From positions 62,001 to 126,000 of the forward strand of contig NZ_JAGMUL010000026.1 in the NCBI RefSeq assembly GCF_019049285.1: 64,000 nucleotides of DNA, read 5' to 3'. A model generated the notes under the pieces. It was given only the letters and a program-made list of their open reading frames with translations. It ran no database searches and had not been told where the DNA came from. This document shows, piece by piece, positions 26,657-34,691 of the stretch; the first letter of the stretch is position 1; the number at the start of each line of letters is the position of its first letter. Made by a program: the position numbers and the translations under genes. Origin of the DNA: Streptomyces sp. AC550_RSS872. GTDB lineage: Bacteria; Actinomycetota; Actinomycetes; Streptomycetales; Streptomycetaceae.

Positions 26657-27633
26657 GCCAACCCCGCACCAACCCGGCACCCCCGGGCGCGGCCACGGAG
26701 AACCGAACGGGCGCCGAAACCCGGACCGGCGCCGAGTCCCGAACGGGCGAGGAGAGCCCAGCCGGGACCGGAGCCGACGCCGGTGGCAGAGCGGACCTCG
26801 AAGCACTGGCCGGCAGCGACGGCCGGATGGGCGCCGAGAGCCGAGCGGGCAGTGCGGGCCGAGCCGACGCCGGGTCCGGAGCCGACGCCGAAGACCGAGA
26901 CCGCGCCGAGCACGGACCGGGCGTCGAAGGCCACGCAGATGCCGCGAACCCGTCCATCGCCCCAGGAACCCCCCTCGCCCTCGTCCCGCCGCCCGCCCTG
27001 CGTGCCCACCTCACCGCCCGCCTCGACCCAGCCCCCCGCGCCTGGCTCCACCGCGCCCTCCACGAGGCCGCCGCCCACCCCGGCACCCACGGCCCCATCT
27101 CCGTCTGGGAGCTGCGCATCGCCGAGGCCGGCCGCCGCTGTGGGTCCGAGTACGCCGATGCCGCCCGCGTCCTCATCCTGCACGCGGCCCGTGCCGACGC
27201 GGACGCCGTCACCCGCGTCTACTCCCAGGGCACCGCCGCCGAACGCCGCGCCGTCCTGCACGCGCTGCCCCATCTCGTGCCCGGCCCCGACGCCCTCCCG
27301 CTCGTCGAGGACGCCCTGCGGACCAACGACACCCGCCTCCTCTCCGCCGCCGTCGGCCCTTACGCCGCCCGGCACCTCGACCCCCACCAGTGGCGCCACG
27401 CCGTACTGAAGTGCCTGTTCACCGGTGTGCCGGTCGACGCCGTGGCCGAGCTGGACCGCCGCGCCCACCGAGACGCCGAACTCGCCCGCATGCTCGGCGA
27501 CTACGCCGCCGAACGCGCCGCCGCGGGCCGCCCCGTACCCGAAGACCTGCACCGCGTCCTGACCCTGACCGACCCCACAGCCACTCCGCCGGCCCCCGAC
27601 GGCCCCCGCGGCACCGACGGCAAGGAGTCCTGA
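26653..27633 (+). CDS. eboA: EboA-domain protein
   Basis: A 326-residue protein of unknown biochemical activity. Residues about 20-95 are a low-complexity tract rich in Gly, Ala, Glu and Arg with repeats such as GAETRTGAESRTG. The C-terminal about 220 residues match EboA: WLHRALHEAAAH, ADAVTRVYSQGTAAERRAVL, QWRHAVLKCLFTGVPVDAV and ELARMLGDYAAERAAAGRPV. EboA is the defining member of Ebo clusters, which in the cyanobacterium Nostoc are needed to move a scytonemin precursor to the periplasm. It is coupled to both neighbours (ATGA at the start, TGATG at the end). EboA assignment is by recalled family pattern; the role here is inferred. Confidence 0.75.
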   Translation: MSQPRTNPAPPGAATENRTGAETRTGAESRTGEESPAGTGADAGGRADLEALAGSDGRMGAESRAGSAGRADAGSGADAEDRDRAEHGPGVEGHADAANPSIAPGTPLALVPPPALRAHLTARLDPAPRAWLHRALHEAAAHPGTHGPISVWELRIAEAGRRCGSEYADAARVLILHAARADADAVTRVYSQGTAAERRAVLHALPHLVPGPDALPLVEDALRTNDTRLLSAAVGPYAARHLDPHQWRHAVLKCLFTGVPVDAVAELDRRAHRDAELARMLGDYAAERAAAGRPVPEDLHRVLTLTDPTATPPAPDGPRGTDGKES

Positions 27634-28553
27634 TGCGCCTCTTCGACCCCCACATCCACATGACCTCTCGGACCACCGACGACTACGAGGCCATGCACGC
27701 AGTCGGCATCCGCGCCGTCGTCGAGCCCTCCTTCTGGCTCGGCCAGCCCCGCACCTCGGTCACCTCCTTCCTCGACTACTTCGACTCCCTTCTCGGCTGG
27801 GAGCCCTTCCGTGCCGCCCAGCACGGCATCACCCATCACTGCACGCTCGCCCTCAACCCCAAGGAGGCGAACGACCCACGCTGTGTCCCCGTCCTCGACG
27901 AACTGCCCCGGTATCTCGTCAAGGACCAGGTCGTCGCCGTCGGCGAGATCGGCTATGACTCGATGACCGCCGCCGAGGACATCGCGCTCGCCGCCCAGCT
28001 CCAGCTGGCCGCCGCCCACGAACTGCCGGCGCTCGTGCACACCCCGCATCGTGACAAGCTCGCGGGCCTGCGCCGCACCCTCGATGTCGTCCGGGAGTCC
28101 GCGCTGCCCCCGGACCACGTCCTGGTCGACCACCTCAACGAGACGACCGTCAAGGAGGCCAAGGACAGCGGCTGCTGGCTCGGCTTCTCCGTCTATCCCG
28201 ACACCAAGATGGACGAGGAACGGATGGTCGCGATCCTCCGCGAGTACGGGACCGAGCAGGTACTGGTGAACTCCGCCGCCGACTGGGGCAGGAGCGATCC
28301 CCTGAAGACCCGCCGGGTCGCCGACCTGATGCTGGCCGAGGGCTTCGACGCGGACGACGTCGATCTCGTGCTGTGGCGCAACCCGGTCGCCTTCTACGGG
28401 CTCAGCGGCCGCCTCGACCTCGACATCACGACCCCGGAAGCCACCCACGAGGGCAACTCCATCCTCCGCGGCGCCCCGAAGGACCCTGACGGGCCGGCAG
28501 GCACACCGAGCGAGGGGCACGACCCCGCCGGCGCCCCGGCCACGGGGGCGTGA
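27633..28553 (+). CDS. TatD-family metal-dependent hydrolase (EboB-like)
   Basis: A 306-residue amidohydrolase-fold protein. The metal motif DPHIHM at the N-terminus, VVAVGEIGYDS (about 110), LVHTPHRDK (about 135), VLVDHLNETTV (about 165) and VNSAADWGRSDPL (about 215) follow the TatD layout. A non-conserved Asp/Gly/Pro-rich tail covers the last about 40 residues. In Ebo clusters a TatD-like hydrolase follows EboA, exactly as here. The ATG at 27633 overlaps the previous stop (TGATG). The substrate is unknown; a role on a cyclised small metabolite is inferred from context. Confidence 0.83.
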   Translation: MRLFDPHIHMTSRTTDDYEAMHAVGIRAVVEPSFWLGQPRTSVTSFLDYFDSLLGWEPFRAAQHGITHHCTLALNPKEANDPRCVPVLDELPRYLVKDQVVAVGEIGYDSMTAAEDIALAAQLQLAAAHELPALVHTPHRDKLAGLRRTLDVVRESALPPDHVLVDHLNETTVKEAKDSGCWLGFSVYPDTKMDEERMVAILREYGTEQVLVNSAADWGRSDPLKTRRVADLMLAEGFDADDVDLVLWRNPVAFYGLSGRLDLDITTPEATHEGNSILRGAPKDPDGPAGTPSEGHDPAGAPATGA

Positions 28554-28556
28554 GCC

Positions 28557-29726
28557 ATGCGCTTCCGCCACCCCGACGGCTCCACCGTCCACCTCGCCTA
28601 CTGCACCAACGTCCACCCGGCCGAGACCCTCGACGGTGTCCTCGCCCAACTCCGCGACCACTGCGAGCCCGTCCGCCGACGGCTCGGCCGCGACCGCCTC
28701 GGCATCGGCCTGTGGCTCGCCAAGGACGCCGCTCACGCCCTCGTCAGCGACCCGTCCGCCCTGCGCGGACTGCGCACCGAACTCGACCGGCGAGGCCTCG
28801 AGGTCGTCACCCTCAACGGCTTCCCGTATGAAGGCTTCGGTGCCGAAGAGGTCAAGTACCGCGTGTACAAACCGGACTGGGCCGACCCCGAGCGTCTCGA
28901 CCACACCACTTCCCTGGCCCGTGTCCTCGCAGGACTCCTCCCCGACGACGTCACCCAGGGCAGCATCTCCACCCTGCCCCTCGCCTGGCGCACCGCCTAC
29001 GACGAGCACCGCGCCGAGACCGCCCGCACCGCGCTGCTCACCCTTGCCGAACGCCTCGACGCACTCCAGGAGCTGACCGGCCGCGACATCCGCGTCGGCC
29101 TCGAACCCGAACCCGGCTGCACCGTCGAGACCACGGCCGATGCCATCACCCCACTCGGCGCGATCGCTGACGACCGCATCGGCATCTGCGTCGACACCTG
29201 TCACCTCGCCACCTCCTTCGAAGATCCGCACGCCGCCCTGGACGCACTCGCCCAAGCCCGCGTCCCCGTCGTCAAGTCCCAGCTCTCAGCCGCTCTGCAC
29301 GCCGAACACCCTCATCTCCCCGAAGTCCGCGAGGCCCTTGCCGCCTTCGACGAACCCCGCTTCCTGCACCAGACCCGCACCGCCACCGCCGCCGGCCTGC
29401 GCGGCACCGACGACCTCGGCGAGGCCCTCAAGGGCGACGCCCTGCCCGATGCCTCGCCATGGCGGGCCCACTTCCACGTGCCGCTCCACGCGGCTCCCGC
29501 CGCACCCCTCACCTCCACACTCCCCGTCCTCAAGACCGCGCTGACCCGCCTCGTCGGCGGGCCGCACCCGCTCACCCGCCACCTCGAGGTCGAGACCTAC
29601 ACCTGGCAGGCCCTCCCACCCGAACTGCGGCCCCGGGCCCGTAGCCAGCTCGCCGACGGCATCGCGGCAGAACTCACCCTCGCCCGCGATCTGCTGACCG
29701 ACCTCGGCCTGAAGGAGCTGCCATGA
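28557..29726 (+). CDS. eboE: Metabolite traffic protein EboE-like, TIM barrel
   Basis: A 389-residue xylose-isomerase-like TIM barrel typical of EboE. It begins with the characteristic LAYCTNVHPAETLDGVLAQL and contains VVTLNGFPYEGF, VKYRVYKPDWADPER, VGLEPEPGCTVET, IGICVDTCHLATSFEDP and HFHVPLHA. The Glu, Asp and His in these blocks fit a divalent-metal site. The start is 3 bp after the TatD gene and the stop overlaps the EboF-like gene (ATGA), so the four genes form one translational unit. EboE proteins act in the cyanobacterial precursor-export pathway by an unknown chemistry; the same is inferred here for a different metabolite. Confidence 0.82.
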   Translation: MRFRHPDGSTVHLAYCTNVHPAETLDGVLAQLRDHCEPVRRRLGRDRLGIGLWLAKDAAHALVSDPSALRGLRTELDRRGLEVVTLNGFPYEGFGAEEVKYRVYKPDWADPERLDHTTSLARVLAGLLPDDVTQGSISTLPLAWRTAYDEHRAETARTALLTLAERLDALQELTGRDIRVGLEPEPGCTVETTADAITPLGAIADDRIGICVDTCHLATSFEDPHAALDALAQARVPVVKSQLSAALHAEHPHLPEVREALAAFDEPRFLHQTRTATAAGLRGTDDLGEALKGDALPDASPWRAHFHVPLHAAPAAPLTSTLPVLKTALTRLVGGPHPLTRHLEVETYTWQALPPELRPRARSQLADGIAAELTLARDLLTDLGLKELP

Positions 29727-31198
29727 CCGAGCCACTCGACCCGGCGGACCCTACAGCCCCAGCAGCCCCGGCCACCTCGCCCCGAGGCCGCCCAGCACCC
29801 CGACCGGACGCCACCGCCAAGCGCCGACCCACCCCGCTCCTCGTCCTCGACGTCGTCGGCCTCACCCCCCGTCTCCTCGACCACATGCCCCACCTCAAGA
29901 GACTGGCCCAGTCGGGCTCCCACGCCCCGCTCGGTACCGTTCTGCCCGCCGTCACCTGCGCCGCCCAGTCCACCTTCCTCACCGGCACCCACCCCTCGGA
30001 GCACGGCATCGTCGGCAACGGCTGGTACTTCCGCGACCTCGGCGACGTACTCCTGTGGCGCCAGCACAACGGCCTGGTCGCCGGCGACAAGCTCTGGGAC
30101 GCCGCCCGCCGCGCCCACCCCGGCTACACCGTCGCCAACATCTGCTGGTGGTACGCCATGGGCGCCGACACCGACATCACCGTCACCCCCCGTCCGATCT
30201 ACTACTCCGACGGCCGCAAGGAACCCGACTGCTACACCCGGCCGCCCGCCCTGCACGACGAACTCACCGGGAAACTAGGCACCTTCCCGCTCTTCCACTT
30301 CTGGGGCCCCGGCGCCGACCTCGTGTCCAGCCGCTGGATCATCGACGCGACCCGCCACATCATCCGCACTCGCCACCCCGACCTGGCCCTGTGCTACCTC
30401 CCTCATCTCGACTACGATTTGCAGCGCTTCGGCCCCGACGACCCGCGCTCCCTGAAGGCGGCCGCAGACCTCGACGCCGCCATGGCCCCGCTACTGGACG
30501 ACGCGCGCTCCGAGGGCCGTACCGTCGTCGCACTGTCCGAGTACGGCATCACACGCGTAAGCCGCCCCGTCGACATCAACCGCGCCCTGCGGCGGGCAGA
30601 CCTGCTCGAGGTACACACCCAGGACGGCATGGAGTACCTGGACCCGATGGCGTCACGTGCCTTCGCGGTCGCCGATCACCAGATCGCCCATGTCTATGTA
30701 CGCCGGCCGGAAGACCTCGACGCGACCCGGGCCGCCCTGGACGGTCTGCCCGGCATCGAGCAACTCCTCGACGACGAGGGGAAGAAGGCCCACCACCTCG
30801 ACCATCCGCGCTCCGGCGAACTCGTCGCCGTCGCGGAGCCGGATGCCTGGTTCACGTACTACTACTGGCTCGACGACGCCCACGCGCCCGACTTCGCGCG
30901 ACTCGTCGAGATCCATCGCAAACCCGGCTACGACCCGGTCGAACTTTTCATGGATCCCCTCGACCCCTACGTCAAGGTCAAGGCGGCGACCGCGCTCGCC
31001 CGCAAGAAACTCGGCATGCGCTACCGCATGGCGGTCGTGCCCCTGGATCCGTCACCTATTCGCGGCAGCCATGGCCGCATACCAGCGAGCGACGACGACG
31101 GTCCGCTCCTCATTTGCTCCACCCCCCGCGCTGTCGGTGACCGCGTCGCGGCCATCGATGTGAAGTCACTTCTGCTCCAACTCGCCGGTCTCGGCTGA
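29723..31198 (+). CDS. Alkaline-phosphatase-superfamily phosphodiesterase (EboF-like)
   Basis: A 491-residue nucleotide pyrophosphatase/phosphodiesterase-type enzyme. After a Pro-rich about 30-residue lead, metal and nucleophile blocks appear: VLDVVGLTPRLLDHMP, LPAVTCAAQSTFLTGTHPSEHGIVGNGW (with the likely Thr/Ser nucleophile in AVTCAAQST), YLPHLDYDLQRFGPDD, ALSEYGITRV and a late ADHQIAHVYV segment. No signal peptide is seen, so it appears cytosolic. An enzyme of this class is the last member of known Ebo clusters. It could remove a phosphate or phosphodiester from the cyclase-derived metabolite; this is inference. Confidence 0.82.
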   Translation: MTEPLDPADPTAPAAPATSPRGRPAPRPDATAKRRPTPLLVLDVVGLTPRLLDHMPHLKRLAQSGSHAPLGTVLPAVTCAAQSTFLTGTHPSEHGIVGNGWYFRDLGDVLLWRQHNGLVAGDKLWDAARRAHPGYTVANICWWYAMGADTDITVTPRPIYYSDGRKEPDCYTRPPALHDELTGKLGTFPLFHFWGPGADLVSSRWIIDATRHIIRTRHPDLALCYLPHLDYDLQRFGPDDPRSLKAAADLDAAMAPLLDDARSEGRTVVALSEYGITRVSRPVDINRALRRADLLEVHTQDGMEYLDPMASRAFAVADHQIAHVYVRRPEDLDATRAALDGLPGIEQLLDDEGKKAHHLDHPRSGELVAVAEPDAWFTYYYWLDDAHAPDFARLVEIHRKPGYDPVELFMDPLDPYVKVKAATALARKKLGMRYRMAVVPLDPSPIRGSHGRIPASDDDGPLLICSTPRAVGDRVAAIDVKSLLLQLAGLG

Positions 31199-31220
31199 GT
31201 GGTTCAGCCGCTCAGCTCCG

Positions 31221-31233
31221 ACTGGTCACCAGT
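31221..31233. promoter_or_regulatory. Palindrome upstream of exported TIM-barrel gene
   Basis: ACTGGTCACCAGT is a perfect palindrome of 6-bp arms around one base, 48 bp before the next start codon, in an 83-bp gap after the Ebo-like operon. It is a candidate operator; the regulator is unknown. Confidence 0.4.
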
Positions 31234-31281
31234 GAAGCACTCACCACTGACAACGGCCTTCGACCACAGGGAGTTCCAGGC

Positions 31282-32340
31282 ATGAGCCGTTTTTCCCAGA
31301 CCGACCCCGAACTCACGCACCGCCTCAGCAGACGAGGCATGCTCGGCGTCGCCGCGGGCAGCACGGCCGCCGCGCTGCTGGGTGCCGCCGCTGCCCCCGC
31401 GACCGCCACGTCGAGCACCGCCTCCACCACCGACGCGGCCTCCCGCGGCGCCGGCCGCGGCCGTCCCGTCCTGCCGCCCGGCCGCCTCGGCATCCAGCTC
31501 TACAGCCTGCGTGACAAGGTCTCCACGCTCGGTTTCGCCCCCGTGTTCGCCGAGTTGAAGAAGTACGGTTACGACGAGGTCGAGTTCGCCGGATACACCC
31601 AGGGCTCGGCCGGACCCATCACCTTCGCCCAGCTCAAGCGGCTGGCGAGGAACCACGGCCTGAACCCGATCGGCAGCCACGTCGGCTACTACTCCGACGA
31701 CCCGAACGCCTACACCTTCGCCCAGAACCTCACCAAGGTCCTCGACGACGCCCAGGCCCTCGGCCTGAAGCACATAGGCACCGCCTCCGGTCCGTTCCGC
31801 TACGGCGCAACCGTCGATGCCTGGAAGCGTGCCGCCGAGGAGTTCAACACCTACGGCGCCGCGGCGAAGGCGCGCGGCATGAAGTTCTACCAGCACAACC
31901 ACTCCGAGGAGTTCTCCTTCGCCACCGACAACCCCAATGTCCGCCTCTACGACGTGCTGCTCGCGGAGACCGACCCCGACCTCGTCTACCTGGAGATGGA
32001 CATCTTCTGGGCGTACTCGGGCCAGTTCCGCTTCTCGAAGCGGCCCGACGGATCGGCTGCCCCCTTCGAGCCACTGGACTACGTACTCAAGCAGCCGCAC
32101 CGCTATCCGCTCTTCCACGTCAAGGACGGCGTGAGCGATCCGACCAACCAGTACGGCTACGACATGGTCGACGTGGGTGACGGCGACATCGACTACAAGC
32201 GGTTCATCTCCGCCGTGACCAGGCTGCGCGGACAGCGGTTCGCCCACCACTGGCAGGCGGAGCACGACAACCCGACCGAGTCCTTCACCTTCGCACGTCG
32301 TTCGAGCGCGCACCTGCACTCCCTGCGGGAGAAGTGCTGA
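31282..32340 (+). CDS. Tat-exported sugar phosphate isomerase/epimerase-like protein
   Basis: A 352-residue xylose-isomerase-like TIM barrel with a twin-arginine signal: RLSRRGMLGVAAGSTAAALL followed by an Ala/Thr-rich stretch and a likely cleavage site near residue 43. The barrel starts at LGIQLYSLRDKVSTLGF, and metal-ligand candidates lie in FYQHNHSEEF, VYLEMDIFWAY, LFHVKDGV and FAHHWQAEHD. Export of a folded barrel implies that it binds its metal before crossing the membrane and acts on an extracellular sugar, in keeping with the exported ThuA-domain protein nearby. GGGAG lies 10 bp before the ATG. A strong terminator follows. Confidence 0.85.
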   Translation: MSRFSQTDPELTHRLSRRGMLGVAAGSTAAALLGAAAAPATATSSTASTTDAASRGAGRGRPVLPPGRLGIQLYSLRDKVSTLGFAPVFAELKKYGYDEVEFAGYTQGSAGPITFAQLKRLARNHGLNPIGSHVGYYSDDPNAYTFAQNLTKVLDDAQALGLKHIGTASGPFRYGATVDAWKRAAEEFNTYGAAAKARGMKFYQHNHSEEFSFATDNPNVRLYDVLLAETDPDLVYLEMDIFWAYSGQFRFSKRPDGSAAPFEPLDYVLKQPHRYPLFHVKDGVSDPTNQYGYDMVDVGDGDIDYKRFISAVTRLRGQRFAHHWQAEHDNPTESFTFARRSSAHLHSLREKC

Positions 32341-32357
32341 CAGCCCTCGAACCGACA

Positions 32358-32393
32358 TGAGGAGGCCCTCCCGAAGCGGGGAGGGCCTCCTCA
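32358..32393. terminator. Strong bidirectional terminator
   Basis: TGAGGAGGCCCTCCC (32358-32372) pairs perfectly with GGGAGGGCCTCCTCA (32379-32393) around a 6-nt loop. It lies between the sugar cluster on the plus strand and the decayed transporter on the minus strand and could end transcription from both. Confidence 0.85.
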
Positions 32394-32409
32394 GATGCGC
32401 GACCTGTCA

Positions 32410-33181
32410 GTGCGCGGGTTGCGGGAGCGCCGCACTCCGCCCCGGCTGTCGTAGCAGCAACGCGATGACCGCGGCCACCATGGAGCCCAGTCCGTCGCCG
32501 AAACCGGAGAGGCAGGCGAAGAACAGGAACGGCCACTGGCTCCTGAGGTCGCCCGCCCAGAGTCCTTGGCGAAGCCGACCCTGCCGCGTTCTTCCGGTTA
32601 CCCGTGTGGGTCAGCGGATCGACGTCCGCGCGCCCCCAGTTCTTCGGGGCCCCTGAAGAAGAACGCGCATCCGAGGACGACGACCATGACGTAGCAGCCG
32701 ATCAGGTCCAGCACCCGGTGGTAGTTCGCGGTGTCGAACCGTAGATGAAGATGAAGATGAACGGCAGTGATCCGTACGCGAATCCGCCGTTGACGAACCC
32801 GGCCCGGGCGCCGCGCCGCTCGGGGAACCACTGGCCGACCACGTTGATGCAGGTCGCGTAGACCAGGCCGGCCCCGAGGCCGCCGATGACGCCGAAGCCG
32901 AGGATCGCCAGCAGGACGTTGTTCAGGTGCGAGAGGGCGAGAAACCCCAGCAGGTACATGCCCGAGCCCAGGTACATGGCCCTGCGGGCCGTCAGGATGC
33001 CCCTCTCAGGCAGCCAGCCCGGGAGATACACCATGATCTTGCGGGAGTGGCCGAGGATGTCGCGGTCGGTCTCGCCGATGCGACAGACCCGCCCGCGCGC
33101 GTCGGTCACCTCATGGTAGGGACGGTGTGCGGCGTCGGATGGTGCGGACGAACTGCTTGCTGCGTACGGATCTGCCGTCAT
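32410..33181 (-). pseudogene. Decayed duplicate of the OFA transporter
   Basis: An ATG at 33181, overlapping the stop of the intact transporter by position, opens a frame related to that gene for about 155 codons: VTDARGRVCRIGETDRDI matches VTDKNGRVYRVGESDIDI, and VYATCINVVGQWFPERRGA matches VYATCVNMVGKWYPERKGG. The helix 1-3 region is already shortened (MVYLPGWLPERG joins sequence normally about 80 residues later). After FAYGSLPFIFIF the frame breaks. Homology resumes in another frame at 32640-32740 (CAFFFRGPEELG versus GYFFKDPPKNWW) and again near 32410-32545 (FACLSGFGDGLGSMVAAVIAL versus FSAISGFGGGAIFPMFAAL). At least one frameshift and two internal deletions are therefore present. It was once a coupled second copy. 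Confidence 0.85.
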
Positions 33182-33182
33182 G

Positions 33183-34571
33183 TCAGGCCATGTCCTCGCC
33201 GAGCGGCCGTGGGTTGGGAGCGATGCGCGGGGTGTCCTTGTCGCGTCCCGGTGGGCTGAGGAACAGCGCCACGCAGCCGGCGAAGAGCGAGATGGAGCCG
33301 GCCAGGATGAAGGCACCGGAGTGTCCCCAGGCGCTGACGACCACGGCGCCCATACCCGCGCCCAGACCGGAGACGAGCTTGGCGCTGTAGACCATGCCGT
33401 AGTTGGACGCGTTGTTGTTCTCGCCGAAGTAGTCGGCGGTGAGCGCCGCGAACATCGGGAAGATGGCGCCGCCGCCGAAGCCGGAGATCGCGGAGAAGAT
33501 CAGGAACAGGGTGAGGTTCTTGCTGTCCGCCGACCAGAGGATGCCGAACTGGGCGAGACCCAGGATGACGCATACGGCGAGCAGGCACCGCTTGCGGCCG
33601 TAGAGGTCGGAGAGCCAGCCGATGACGCCACGGCCGGTACCGTTGACGATCGCCTTGAGGGACATGGCCGTGGCCACGATCCCGCCCGCGAATCCGGCCT
33701 CCTCGCCGATGTCCACCTGGAAGGCGATACCGAAGATGTTCACGCCGGACGTGCACGCCAGACAGAACCACATCAGCGCCACCCGGCCGGTCTTCCACGC
33801 CTCCTTGGGGGAGTACTGGCGGACCGCCGGCGGGTTCATCCTCAGCGAGCGGGCCGCGCGCGGGTCCTTCGGCGGGTTGAGCGGGTCGATCGAGGCGGGC
33901 CACCAGTTCTTCGGCGGGTCCTTGAAGAAGTAGCCGGAGCACGCGACGATTCCGGCCAGGAACACACCGACCGAGACCAGGACCCAGCGGAAGTTGGTCA
34001 GGTCCATGTAGCCGTTGAAGATGAAGACGAAGGGGACCGAGCCGTAGGCGAAACCGCCGTTGACGAACCCGGTCTTGCCGCCCTTGCGCTCCGGATACCA
34101 CTTGCCGACCATGTTGACGCAGGTGGCGTACACCATGCCCGCGCCCATGCCGCTGAACATGCTGAAGCCGAGGTAGGCGAAGACGACATGCGGCGCGAAG
34201 GCGAGCGACAGATAGCCGAGCAAGGTTCCCGTCGCGCCGCACATCATGGCCCAGCGGGCCGGCAGTTTTCCGCTCTCACGCAGTTTGCCCGCGGGGAAGG
34301 CCACCGCGGCCTGGAAGAAGACCCACACGGTCATCATCCAGAAGATGTGCATGCTGTTCCAGTGATGCGCCGTGTGCAGGGTGTCCTCGGCGGACGCGAA
34401 CGCGTACTCGGCGGAGGAGATGCCCATCATGCCGATCCAGGGCAGGATGACCATCCACTTGCGTTTGCGCCCCATGATGTCGATGTCGGACTCACCGACG
34501 CGGTAGACGCGTCCGTTCTTGTCGGTCACCTCCCGACAGGCGGCGACCCTTGGAACGTCGGTTGTGGTCAC
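33183..34571 (-). CDS. MFS transporter, OFA (oxalate/formate antiporter) family
   Basis: A 462-residue MFS protein, more distant from the 8639 transporter than from the decayed copy beside it. It starts with an about 35-residue cytoplasmic segment (EVTDKNGRVYRVGESDIDIMG), then 12 helices. Family blocks are VYATCVNMVGKWYPERKGGKTGFVNGGFAYG in the first half and GRGVIGWLSDLYGRKR in the second, with a polar charged pair in EEAGFAGGIVATAMSLKAI. Substrate is predicted to be oxalate, formate or a similar dicarboxylate because the gene follows the CoA-transferase and ligase genes. The start is GTG at 34571 with AAGGGG about nine bases upstream. No small-subunit gene is attached to this copy. Confidence 0.85.
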   Translation of the reverse strand: MTTTDVPRVAACREVTDKNGRVYRVGESDIDIMGRKRKWMVILPWIGMMGISSAEYAFASAEDTLHTAHHWNSMHIFWMMTVWVFFQAAVAFPAGKLRESGKLPARWAMMCGATGTLLGYLSLAFAPHVVFAYLGFSMFSGMGAGMVYATCVNMVGKWYPERKGGKTGFVNGGFAYGSVPFVFIFNGYMDLTNFRWVLVSVGVFLAGIVACSGYFFKDPPKNWWPASIDPLNPPKDPRAARSLRMNPPAVRQYSPKEAWKTGRVALMWFCLACTSGVNIFGIAFQVDIGEEAGFAGGIVATAMSLKAIVNGTGRGVIGWLSDLYGRKRCLLAVCVILGLAQFGILWSADSKNLTLFLIFSAISGFGGGAIFPMFAALTADYFGENNNASNYGMVYSAKLVSGLGAGMGAVVVSAWGHSGAFILAGSISLFAGCVALFLSPPGRDKDTPRIAPNPRPLGEDMA

Positions 34572-34586
34572 GTTAGTTGCACCCCT

Positions 34587-34598
34587 TGCGTCGAAAGT
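34587..34598 (-). promoter_or_regulatory. Weak copy of the putative GntR motif before the second OFA transporter
   Basis: Minus-strand ACTTTCGACGCA matches ACAGTCGACGAA at 9 of 12 positions, 16 bp before the GTG start. At this similarity chance is possible. Confidence 0.25.
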
Positions 34599-34651
34599 TC
34601 TGGCCAGCGCCCCCTGTCCAATGCCTTTCGTGTGCGCACGGGTCCCGGGGC

Positions 34652-34674
34652 CGGCCGACGCGCACCGTCGGCCG
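34652..34674 (-). terminator. Hairpin between the acyl-CoA ligase and transporter genes
   Basis: CGGCCGAC and GTCGGCCG pair across a 7-nt loop inside the 120-bp gap; outer bases (ACGGGTC and GACCCGT) can extend it. It may attenuate read-through from the ligase gene into the transporter. Confidence 0.4.
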
Positions 34675-34691
34675 ACCCGTGCTGCCTCACC

